64,000 nt of DNA from JAGNLM01 sp964439835 (lineage in GTDB: Bacteria > Pseudomonadota > Gammaproteobacteria > JAABTG01). The translations under genes and the position numbers were made by a program. The notes beneath the pieces were generated by a model that saw only the letters and a list, made by a program, of their open reading frames with translations, searched no databases and had not been told where the DNA came from. The stretch is taken from NCBI GenBank assembly GCA_964439835.1, contig CAYTPQ010000004.1, forward strand, positions 1 to 64,000, read 5' to 3'. Below are positions 44,016-50,978 of this stretch, piece after piece. The first letter of the stretch is position 1; each line of letters begins with the position of its first letter.

Positions 44016-45207
44016 GGGGGGACGGACGGGCCTGGCGATCCGGCTCGGTCTCGTCGCCGCCTCACTGATCCTAGGTCTGGCCGTTGGCGAGGGGGTTCTG
44101 AGGGCGGCTGACGTCTCGTACTACTGGGCCTTGGCCCGGCAGCCCGACCCGGTCACCGGCTGGTCGCCTCCGAGGGGCGTGACGGCCTGGCAGGACGTGG
44201 AGGGTCGCGCCTTGGTCCGGATCAACGCTGCGGGCCGGCGGGACCCCGATCGGCCACTGGAGAAGCCGGACGGCACGCTGCGGGTCGCCATCCTGGGCGA
44301 CTCCTTCGCCGAGGCCGTGCAGGTGCCCGTCGAAGACGCGTTTCCCTCTGTGCTCGAGCGCAGTCTGGCGGGCTGCGAGGCGCTGGGGGGGCGTAGGGTC
44401 GAGGTGCTCAACTTCGGCGTCAGCGGCTACGGGACCGCCCAGGAGCTGCTGACCCTGCGCGCCCGGGCCCACGCCTACCGGCCGGACCTCGTGCTGCTGG
44501 CCTTCTTCCCCGGCAACGACGTGGTCGAGAACGACCGCGCCCTCGACCACGACCCGATGCGCCCATATTTCAGGCTGGAGCGAGGGACGCTGGTGCTCGA
44601 TGAGGGGTTTCGCGAGGGCACCGCCTATCGCTGGGGCGTCTCGGTCCCGGGGCGGGCGTGGTCGTGGCTGCTCGCGCACTCCCGGCTGGCCCAGACCGGG
44701 GTCAAGGCATGGGATCTGACCCGGCTGCGGCTCCGCGGTGAGGCGGTGGCCGGCGGGCCGTTCGACGAGCCCGGCGTGGACGAGCGGGTCTACCGTCCGC
44801 CGGACGAGCCGTCCTGGATACGGGCCTGGGCGGTGACGGAGGCCCTGGTGGCGCAGACGGCGAGGGCGGCCCGGGCCGCGGGGGCCGAGTTCCTGCTCGC
44901 CACGCTCAGCACCGGGGCGCAGGTCCACCCCGACCGGTCATTTCGGGCCGAATTCGCCCGTGCCCACGGGATTGAGGACCTGCGATACCCGGAGCGGCGG
45001 CTGCTGGCACTGGCCGAGCGGGAGGGCTTTCCTGCGGTGAGGCTGGCGGGCGAGATGGCGAGCCTGGCCGAGCTGTCGGGGGTATGGCTCCACGGTTTTG
45101 CGAACTCACTGCCGGGGGTGGGCCACTGGAACCGGGAGGGCCACCGTCTCGCCGGTCAGCTCCTCGCCAACACCCTCTGCCGGGGGTGGCTGGCCGGTCG
45201 GCGCTAG
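43987..45207 (+). CDS. SGNH/GDSL hydrolase family protein
   Basis: The 406-aa protein has an N-terminal membrane anchor (about 20-38) and an SGNH hydrolase domain in the periplasm. Block I is AILGDSFAEA with the catalytic Ser (about 108), block II NFGVSGYG with the Gly, block III FFPGNDVVEND with the Asn, and block V GHWNREGH with the catalytic His. Such proteins are often glycan O-acetyl-modifying enzymes or lipases. The start ATG 43987 overlaps the CYTH gene; GTG 43951 would add residues without a clear reason. The last 4 nt overlap the convergent DUF1820 gene. Confidence 0.8.
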   Translation: MDPGAAVPPEGGRTGLAIRLGLVAASLILGLAVGEGVLRAADVSYYWALARQPDPVTGWSPPRGVTAWQDVEGRALVRINAAGRRDPDRPLEKPDGTLRVAILGDSFAEAVQVPVEDAFPSVLERSLAGCEALGGRRVEVLNFGVSGYGTAQELLTLRARAHAYRPDLVLLAFFPGNDVVENDRALDHDPMRPYFRLERGTLVLDEGFREGTAYRWGVSVPGRAWSWLLAHSRLAQTGVKAWDLTRLRLRGEAVAGGPFDEPGVDERVYRPPDEPSWIRAWAVTEALVAQTARAARAAGAEFLLATLSTGAQVHPDRSFRAEFARAHGIEDLRYPERRLLALAEREGFPAVRLAGEMASLAELSGVWLHGFANSLPGVGHWNREGHRLAGQLLANTLCRGWLAGRR

Positions 45208-45545
45208 CTGCGGTTGCCGCTTCCGGGGGAGGGGTAGGTAGCAACGGGGAACGGCATCACCTTGTCGCCGTCGGCGATCGGGATGACCTTGTTGACGCCT
45301 TCCTTCTCGACCTCGTCGATCCGCACGATGGCGTGGATCGGCACGTAGGTGCGCCGGACGCCGTCGAACTCGGCCTTCAGTCGTTCCTCGGACGGGTCGA
45401 CCAGCACCCCGGACCGCTCCCCGAACAGCAGGCCCGAGACCTCGACGAAGCCGTACATTGCGCTCTGGCCGACGCCACGCGCGTGCAGCTCGTAGACCTT
45501 GCCCTGATTGAAGAAGACGACCTTATAGACGCGCTTGGCGGCCAT
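45204..45545 (-). CDS. DUF1820 family protein
   Basis: The 113-aa protein matches the gammaproteobacterial DUF1820 family: the N-terminal YKVVFFNQGKVYELHARGV, then GFVEVSGLLFGE, VDPSEERLKAEF, and the terminal YVPIHAIVRIDEVEKEG. No enzyme motif or signal peptide is seen, and the family function is not known to me. It begins at ATG 45545 and ends against the SGNH gene (4-nt overlap). Confidence 0.85.
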   Translation of the reverse strand: MAAKRVYKVVFFNQGKVYELHARGVGQSAMYGFVEVSGLLFGERSGVLVDPSEERLKAEFDGVRRTYVPIHAIVRIDEVEKEGVNKVIPIADGDKVMPFPVATYPSPGSGNRS

Positions 45546-45589
45546 CGGCGCGGAACTTGCGACGCGGCGGACGGTGACTACTGCGCCGC

Positions 45590-45627
45590 CTCAGAACAAG
45601 AAAGGGGCCAGCGAGACCGCTGGCCCC
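45590..45627 (-). terminator. hairpin terminator of the sulfur-globule-like gene
   Basis: GGGGCCAGCG (45604-45613) and CGCTGGCCCC (45618-45627) make a perfect 10-bp stem with a 4-nt AGAC loop just after the gene at 45642. Read leftward it is followed by TTTCTTGTTCT, a moderate T-tract. Confidence 0.8.
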
Positions 45628-45641
45628 AGTTCATCAGAGTC

Positions 45642-45998
45642 TTACTTGCCCGGGGCAGCCGGGGCAGCCGGAGCAACGGGCGCGGCCGGCATACCGTAGG
45701 GAACGCCGTAGGGGACGCCGCCATAAGGGGCGCCGTAGCCGGGGTAGCCGCCATACGGGCCGTAGTAACTGCCGGCGTACGGATAGCCGTAGCCGGAGCC
45801 ACGGCCCCAGCCGCGAGACGACACGCTGGCGTCCATGTCACCGAACATGTCGGTCAGCCCGCTCCAGGGGCCGCCGCCGTAGCCACTGTTGCCCCAGGGG
45901 CCGCCGCCCCAGGGGCCGCCCCACGCCTGAGACTGAAGGGGCATCGCCGCGGCACCGAGCACGGCCGCCAGGGCGGCCACCTTCACGAAGTTCTTCAT
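45642..45998 (-). CDS. secreted Gly/Tyr/Pro-rich protein, sulfur-globule-like
   Basis: The 118-aa product has a classical signal peptide (cleavage after QSQA, about residue 24). The mature protein starts WGGPWGGGPWG and contains the segment GPWSGLTDMFGDMDASVS, followed by repetitive Gly-Tyr and Pro-Tyr-Gly units (YGYPYAGSYYGPYGGYPGYG) and an Ala/Pro tail. This composition and the FGDMD-like segment resemble the sulfur globule envelope proteins of sulfur-oxidising gammaproteobacteria. That is a recognition by pattern, not a proof; other structural Gly/Tyr proteins are possible. GGGAG lies just before ATG 45998, and a strong terminator follows. Confidence 0.7.
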   Translation of the reverse strand: MKNFVKVAALAAVLGAAAMPLQSQAWGGPWGGGPWGNSGYGGGPWSGLTDMFGDMDASVSSRGWGRGSGYGYPYAGSYYGPYGGYPGYGAPYGGVPYGVPYGMPAAPVAPAAPAAPGK

Positions 45999-46141
45999 TG
46001 GGGATCTCCCGATTGGATTTTGTCGTGGAACTAACGGAATAGTGCCGGCACAGCACACGGTTCCGCTGAGCAGTCTGACAGTTGCCGGGTTCTGTGGCAA
46101 GGCGGTCACTGGCCGGGGCCGGTCGGGGTTGCTGACCGGGG

Positions 46142-46169
46142 CTTGAATCCCGCGGGTGGGGCCCCACCT
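46142..46169 (+). promoter_or_regulatory. sigma-32 (RpoH) heat-shock promoter
   Basis: CTTGAAT (46142-46148) and CCCCACCT (46162-46169) are separated by 13 bp. The E. coli RpoH consensus is CTTGAAA-N13-CCCCATNT, so 6/7 of the -35 and CCCCA of the -10 match with ideal spacing. It lies about 55 nt upstream of the first hsp20 gene and predicts heat induction of the operon. Confidence 0.85.
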
Positions 46170-46224
46170 TGCGCATCAGGCGGCGCGCGATGGCGCGGCG
46201 CGACGACAACCCAGGAGGTGAAGC

Positions 46225-46671
46225 ATGACCGTAATCCGTTACGAACCTGGCAGCCTGTTCAACCAGTTGCAGAGCGAAATTAACCGCCTGTTCGAGTCCC
46301 GGCTGGGCCCCGGCGGGGAGGACAGCTCGACCGTGGTCACCAGTCACTGGATGCCGGCGGTGGATATCCGCGAGGAGGCTGACCGTTTCGTCCTGTACGC
46401 GGACGTCCCCGGGGTAGACCCTAAGGACATCGAGGTCACCATGGAGAACGGGGTGCTGACCATCCGCGGCGAGCGCAAGCTGGAGGCGGAGGAGGAGCGC
46501 GAAGGCTACAAGCGCATGGAGCGTTCGAGGGGAACCTTCTACCGGCGCTTCAGCCTGCCCGACAGCGCGGACCCGGAGCGTGTCTCTGCCCGCGGAAAGA
46601 ACGGCGTGCTCGAAGTGACCATCCCCAAGCACGAGCGGGTGCAGCCGCGTAAGATATCGGTCGAGGAGTGA
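46225..46671 (+). CDS. Hsp20/alpha-crystallin family small heat-shock protein
   Basis: Small heat-shock proteins bind unfolding proteins and hand them to the DnaK system. The 148-aa product has the alpha-crystallin domain (about 40-140): WMPAVDIREEADRFVLYADVPGV, the VLTIRGERK strand and the terminal GVLEVTIPK. The flexible N-terminus and a C-terminal IxV-like anchor (ISVEE) are present. A strong AGGAGGTG ribosome site precedes the ATG, and the sigma-32 promoter lies just upstream. It is the first gene of hsp20-cbpA-hsp20-deg. Confidence 0.95.
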   Translation: MTVIRYEPGSLFNQLQSEINRLFESRLGPGGEDSSTVVTSHWMPAVDIREEADRFVLYADVPGVDPKDIEVTMENGVLTIRGERKLEAEEEREGYKRMERSRGTFYRRFSLPDSADPERVSARGKNGVLEVTIPKHERVQPRKISVEE

Positions 46672-46678
46672 CCCCGGA

Positions 46679-46706
46679 AGGCCAGGCGGGCGCCCCCGCC
46701 TGGCCT
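46679..46706 (+). terminator. intercistronic hairpin between hsp20 and cbpA
   Basis: A 12-bp perfect stem AGGCCAGGCGGG/CCCGCCTGGCCT has a 4-nt CGCC loop and starts 7 nt after the first hsp20 stop. No T-tract follows. It is likely a partial terminator or mRNA stabiliser that would make the first gene more abundant than the rest. Confidence 0.7.
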
Positions 46707-46729
46707 CGCGCCCGGCGGGGGGGAGGCCC

Positions 46730-47701
46730 ATGGAGTACAAGGACTACTACAAGATCCTAGGCGTCGGCCGGGATGCCTCCCAGGACGAGGTCAAGCGCGC
46801 GTACCGCAAGCTCGCACGCAAGTACCATCCGGACGTCAGCAAGGAGCCAAACGCCGAGGCGCGGTTCAAGGAGGTGGGGGAGGCCTACGAGGTCCTGAAG
46901 GACCCGCAGAAGCGCGAGGCCTACGACCGCCTTGGCTCGGGCTGGAAGGCGGGTCAGGAGTTCACTCCCCCACCGGGGTGGGGCGCGGCCGGCAGTTTCG
47001 ACTTCGGGCGTGGCGGCTTCGGGGATGCCGGCGCGCGGAGCTTCAGCGACTTCTTCGAGTCGTTGTTCGGCGGCGCGGCGGCTGCGGGCGGTGCCGGCGG
47101 CCGCCGGGGCGGCGCGGGCTGGGGCGGTGCGGTACGCATGCGCGGTGCCGACGAGCGGGCCCGGATCGCCGTGACCCTGGAAGAGGCCTACCGGGGGTCG
47201 ACGCGCACCCTGCAGCTCCAGACCGCTGACCCGGCGCACCCCGGGGGCAGGGGCAGGACGCGGTCGCTCAAGGTCAAGATCCCGGCCGGTGTCGTCCAGG
47301 GGCAGCAGATCCGCCTTGGCGGCCAGGGCGGGCCGGGGGTCGGCGGCGGAGAGAGCGGCGACCTGTACCTGGAGGTCGACCTGGTACCGCACCCCCTCTT
47401 CCGGGTCGAGGGCCGGGACGTCTCCCTGGACCTGCCGGTCGCGCCGTGGGAGGCTGCCTTGGGCGCCCGTGTGCCGGCACCGACCCTGGACGGCAAGGTC
47501 GACCTGATGGTGCCGGCCGGCTCCCAGACCGGACGCAAGCTGCGCTTGAAGGGCAGGGGGCTGCCGGGGGACCCACCGGGCGACCAGTACGTCGTTCTGC
47601 AGATCGTGACGCCCCCTGCGGACACGGCGGCGGCCCGGGCGTTCTACGAGCGTATGGCCCGGGAGGTGCCGTTCGACCCGCGGGCGGGGATGGGAGGCTG
47701 A
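46730..47701 (+). CDS. cbpA: DnaJ-like co-chaperone CbpA
   Basis: CbpA is a DnaJ homologue lacking the zinc-finger domain that stimulates DnaK ATPase. The 323-aa product has a J domain (1-70) with the HPD motif in KYHPDVSKEP, a Gly/Phe-rich linker (about 75-135), and C-terminal substrate-binding domains (about 140-315) with the VTLEEAYRGSTRTL block and KVKIPAGVVQGQQIRL. There is no CXXCXGXG repeat, which separates it from DnaJ itself. It is the second gene of the operon, with the second hsp20 15 nt downstream. Confidence 0.92.
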   Translation: MEYKDYYKILGVGRDASQDEVKRAYRKLARKYHPDVSKEPNAEARFKEVGEAYEVLKDPQKREAYDRLGSGWKAGQEFTPPPGWGAAGSFDFGRGGFGDAGARSFSDFFESLFGGAAAAGGAGGRRGGAGWGGAVRMRGADERARIAVTLEEAYRGSTRTLQLQTADPAHPGGRGRTRSLKVKIPAGVVQGQQIRLGGQGGPGVGGGESGDLYLEVDLVPHPLFRVEGRDVSLDLPVAPWEAALGARVPAPTLDGKVDLMVPAGSQTGRKLRLKGRGLPGDPPGDQYVVLQIVTPPADTAAARAFYERMAREVPFDPRAGMGG

Positions 47702-47716
47702 TTCGCAGGAGGTCAC

Positions 47717-48223
47717 ATGAGCACACTCGATCAGTTGAAGGGTCAGCTGGGGCGGGCCTGGGAGACGGTGGCCGAGGGCTGGCAGCACCTGCGGTCCCGC
47801 GCGGCCGACGCCCTGACGCGATTCACGCCGGTGCGGGGACGCGATGCGGTGGAGACGGCTGGCGACCTGGTGGCGCTCCAGTCGGCCCACTGGGCCCTGC
47901 TGGCCGCCGAGGTGCGCGAGGCCGAGGACTCTGTGGTCGTGCGCATCGAGATCCCCGGGATGGATTCCAACGCCTTCGACGTCTCTGTCACGGACGGGGC
48001 ACTCGTCGTGCGCGGGGAAAAGCAGGTGGAGCGGGAGAGCCGGCAGGGCCGCTATCACCTCATGGAGTGCGCCTACGGCAGCTTCGAACGGCGCGTGCCG
48101 CTCCCGGTCGACGTCGACCCCGTCCGCGCCGCGGCGCGCTACCGTTCGGGTGTTCTCCAGGTCACCCTGCCCAAGCACGGGCGTTACCGGGCCCGACGCG
48201 TCGAGGTCCAGAGCGGCGGATGA
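47717..48223 (+). CDS. second Hsp20 family protein
   Basis: This is a 168-aa small heat-shock protein, different from the first. The alpha-crystallin domain is at about 60-160, with SVVVRIEIPGMDSNAFDVSV, ALVVRGEKQV and the terminal LQVTLPKHGRYRARRV. The N-terminal 55 residues (DQLKGQLGRAWETVAEGWQ and so on) are amphipathic and unlike the first protein. A GAGGT ribosome site precedes ATG 47717. Its stop overlaps the protease start by 4 nt (ATGA). It may bind a different substrate class or form mixed oligomers. Confidence 0.9.
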   Translation: MSTLDQLKGQLGRAWETVAEGWQHLRSRAADALTRFTPVRGRDAVETAGDLVALQSAHWALLAAEVREAEDSVVVRIEIPGMDSNAFDVSVTDGALVVRGEKQVERESRQGRYHLMECAYGSFERRVPLPVDVDPVRAAARYRSGVLQVTLPKHGRYRARRVEVQSGG

Positions 48224-49608
48224 CAGGCCAGGGGTCGACCCGCCGGGCCGCGCGGCCCGTGTTCGCGGCGCTGCTGGCCCCGGTGCTGCTGGCCGCCGCG
48301 CCGGCGCCCCGGGCCGCCATCCCGGTCGAGGTGGACGGCGAGCGGCTGCCGAGCCTCGCGCCGATGCTCGAGCGCGTAACCCCGACCGTGGTCAACATCT
48401 CGACCCGGGGCACGGTGCGGGCCCAGCGCAGTCCACTCCTGTCCGACCCGTTCTTCCGGCGTTTCTTCGACCTGCCAGACCGCCCGCAGGAGCGGCGCAG
48501 CCAGAGCCTGGGCTCCGGCGTCATCGTGGACGCCCGGCGGGGCTACGTCCTGACCAACCATCACGTGGTCGAGAACGCCCAGGAGATCGCCGTGACCCTG
48601 CAGGACGGCCGACGGCTCGAGGGGGTCCTGGTCGGTTCCGACCCGGAGACCGACATCGCCGTGGTCCGGGTGCCGCCGGAGAACCTGACGGCGTTGCCGT
48701 TGGCGGACTCCGACCGGCTGCGGGTGGGTGACTTCGTGGTCGCCATCGGCAACCCGTTCGGTCTCGGTCAGACGGTGACCTCCGGGATCGTGAGCGCGCT
48801 CGGGCGACGCGGCCTCGGCATCGAGGGCTACGAGGACTTCATCCAGACTGACGCCTCGATCAACCCCGGCAACTCGGGGGGGCCGCTGGTGAACCTGCGC
48901 GGTGAGCTGGTGGGGCTCAACACCGCGATCCTGGCGCCGAGCGGGGGTAACGTCGGGATCGGCTTCGCTATCCCGGCCAACATGGCCCGGGACGTGATGA
49001 CGCAGCTGGTCGGCCACGGCCAGGTGCGGCGCGGCCAGATCGGGGTGACGGTGCAGGACCTGACCCCGGCGCTCGCCGCCGCCTTCGACCTCTCCGCCGA
49101 GCAGGGGGCGGTCGTGACCGGGGTGGCCAAGGACTCCCCTGCCGCCCGAGCGGGGTTGCGGCCCGGGGACGCCCTGGTCTCGATCAACGGCAAGGAGGTC
49201 CGAAGCGCCGCCGACGTGCGCAATGCGATCGGCCTTCTGCGTGTGGGGCAGGAGGTCCGGCTCGAGCTCCTGCGGGGCGGCAAGCCGCGGGCCGTCACGA
49301 TCCGGGTCGCCGAGCCGAGCCGCGAGGCGACCGCCGGCGACGCCCTCCACCCGCACCTGGCCGGGGCCACCTTCGGCGAGCTCGACGCGCAGCACCAGGG
49401 GCGGACGAAGGGGATCGCCGTGCTGCGGGTGGAGAGCGGGAGCCCGGCCGCCGAGCTGGGGCTGCGCGAGGGCGACGTCATTACCAGTGTGAACCGGACG
49501 CCGGTGGAAGCCCTGGAGGACTTCACCCGCCTTGCCCGCCAGAGCGCCTCCGGGCTGCTCCTGGGCATGCGCCGGGGCGCGAGCTCGGTCTACGTTCTGG
49601 TGCGGTGA
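48220..49608 (+). CDS. degQ: DegQ/DegP/MucD-type periplasmic serine protease
   Basis: This HtrA-family protease degrades misfolded envelope proteins. The 462-aa product has a signal peptide (about 1-33), a trypsin-like domain with the triad His in VLTNHHVVENA (about 112), Asp in DPETDIAVV (about 145) and Ser in NPGNSGGPL (about 220), then two PDZ domains (about 265-360 and 370-460). Length and two PDZ domains fit DegQ/MucD. The start overlaps the second hsp20 gene (ATGA), so it is coupled to the heat-shock operon. A long open frame from 47446 is spurious. Confidence 0.9.
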   Translation: MTGQGSTRRAARPVFAALLAPVLLAAAPAPRAAIPVEVDGERLPSLAPMLERVTPTVVNISTRGTVRAQRSPLLSDPFFRRFFDLPDRPQERRSQSLGSGVIVDARRGYVLTNHHVVENAQEIAVTLQDGRRLEGVLVGSDPETDIAVVRVPPENLTALPLADSDRLRVGDFVVAIGNPFGLGQTVTSGIVSALGRRGLGIEGYEDFIQTDASINPGNSGGPLVNLRGELVGLNTAILAPSGGNVGIGFAIPANMARDVMTQLVGHGQVRRGQIGVTVQDLTPALAAAFDLSAEQGAVVTGVAKDSPAARAGLRPGDALVSINGKEVRSAADVRNAIGLLRVGQEVRLELLRGGKPRAVTIRVAEPSREATAGDALHPHLAGATFGELDAQHQGRTKGIAVLRVESGSPAAELGLREGDVITSVNRTPVEALEDFTRLARQSASGLLLGMRRGASSVYVLVR

Positions 49609-49631
49609 GCGCCGGCGGGTGACTCAGCCGC

Positions 49632-50084
49632 TCACCGGGGTGCGCCCGGGAGCGTCGGTTCTGGCGGTGGTGGAGGCGGTGGCGGCGCTAGGCTGCCGCG
49701 GGGGGGCATCTCCGGCGGCTTGAACCCCGGTGGCACCACGTGGACGGGTACCGACGCCGCCGCTACCGGCAGGTTGTACTGGCCCAGGGAGACCTGCACG
49801 ACGATCCGCACTGGCCCGCGGGAGAGTTCCTTCGGCGCCGTGTAAAGGCCGTCCTCCGAGAGGGTCCCGATGTCGCCTTCGGCACTGAGGGGCCCCTGCA
49901 GGATCCACCGCACGCGGTACTCGGAGGGCCCTTGGACAGTGGCCCGGACCTGGACCGACTCGCCCGGACTCACGACCACCGGCGAGGGCTCCACGAAGAT
50001 CATGGGTCCTGCCTGAGCCACTGCGCTCAGGAGCAGACCGAGTGCTGCCCATACCGCGATCCACCGCACCGACGCCATTGTCAT
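49632..50084 (-). CDS. hypothetical secreted protein with Ig-like region
   Basis: The function is unknown. The 150-aa product has a signal peptide (about 1-25, ending VAQA), a beta-rich domain (about 27-115) with VSPGESVQVRATVQGP and DGLYTAPKELSRG, a pattern seen in Ig-like folds of surface proteins, and a proline-rich tail containing nine consecutive prolines. It starts at ATG 50084 with GGAG upstream. It is convergent with the protease gene (23-nt gap) and lies 49 nt downstream of another hypothetical. Confidence 0.6.
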   Translation of the reverse strand: MTMASVRWIAVWAALGLLLSAVAQAGPMIFVEPSPVVVSPGESVQVRATVQGPSEYRVRWILQGPLSAEGDIGTLSEDGLYTAPKELSRGPVRIVVQVSLGQYNLPVAAASVPVHVVPPGFKPPEMPPRGSLAPPPPPPPPEPTLPGAPR

Positions 50085-50133
50085 TGCTCTCCGATCTCGG
50101 GTCTCCTCCGGCCCGCGGGCTGCGGCTCAGGGG

Positions 50134-50442
50134 TTAGACCACCTCCAGCGCGTGGACTTCGCCATCCGCGCCGAGGGTCGCGCGGACCCTCCCGTAGCAG
50201 GGCACCCGACCGGCCACGCAACCCGCCCCCTCCATGACGATCTCCTCGAAGGTCACCGCGGCGACCAGGTAGCCGTCGCCGCGCTCGACCACCTCCAGGG
50301 CGAGCGTGGCATCGTCAATCCAGCCGTTCTGGGTACACAGGCTTGCGATCTCGGGGCTCGCCGTCAGGTAGCGAGCCAGCGCCGCCTCCGGGAGGACCGG
50401 CGACGGCGCGCTGGCCGCTGTCTCCTCAGAACGGGATGTCAT
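50134..50442 (-). CDS. hypothetical protein, 102 aa
   Basis: I do not recognise this protein. It is a soluble, mixed alpha/beta product with no signal peptide. Cysteines appear at three places (IASLCTQNG, EGAGCVAGRVPCYG). The second half alternates short strands (LALEVVERGDGYLVAAVTFEEIV). Its start overlaps the end of ssb by 17 nt, a sign of real translation coupling. A role with single-stranded DNA or in repair is only guilt by association. Confidence 0.6.
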   Translation of the reverse strand: MTSRSEETAASAPSPVLPEAALARYLTASPEIASLCTQNGWIDDATLALEVVERGDGYLVAAVTFEEIVMEGAGCVAGRVPCYGRVRATLGADGEVHALEVV

Positions 50443-50902
50443 CGTTCAGGTCAGGCTCCGGCACGCTGCTCGGCCGCGCCTGGGGGCGCCCGGCACCCCG
50501 CGGAGCAGGGGCGGGTTCGCCCCACTCGTCGGACGGCGGCTCCGGGCCTCCGACGGGCCCACCCTCGCGCCGGTCGAGCATCTGCATGTCGTTGGCCACG
50601 ACCTCGGTGGCATAGCGGTCCTGGCCGTCCTGGCCCTGCCACTTGCGGGTCTGGAGGCGGCCTTCGACGTAGACCCGGCTGCCCTTGCGCAGGTACTCCT
50701 TGGCGATCTCGCCCAGGCGCCCGAAGAGCACGACGCGGTGCCACTCGGTGCGCTCCTGCATCTCGCCGCTCTGGCGGTCCTTCCAGCTCTCGGTGGTGGC
50801 GATGCGCAGGTTGGCGACTGCCCCCCCGCTCGGCATGTAACGCACTTCCGGGTCGGCGCCCAGGTTTCCGATCAGGATGACTTTGTTGATGCCTCGGGCC
50901 AT
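50426..50902 (-). CDS. ssb: single-stranded DNA-binding protein
   Basis: SSB coats single-stranded DNA and recruits repair and replication partners. The 158-aa product has the OB-fold (1-110), opening with RGINKVILIGNLGADPEVR, plus TESWKDRQSGEMQERTEWHR, and the C-terminal interaction tip DDIPF. The linker between is Gly/Pro-rich. A MFS gene (yajR-like) lies 76 nt upstream on the same strand and uvrA is further right, divergent. The uvrA/MFS/ssb neighbourhood is common in gammaproteobacteria. Confidence 0.98.
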   Translation of the reverse strand: MARGINKVILIGNLGADPEVRYMPSGGAVANLRIATTESWKDRQSGEMQERTEWHRVVLFGRLGEIAKEYLRKGSRVYVEGRLQTRKWQGQDGQDRYATEVVANDMQMLDRREGGPVGGPEPPSDEWGEPAPAPRGAGRPQARPSSVPEPDLNDDIPF

Positions 50903-50978
50903 AGCTGCTCCTCCTCTGACTTCCCTGTCGATACGCCGCGGCCGTGCCGCCGGGCAAGCATAGCACCGCCGGAGCGCG

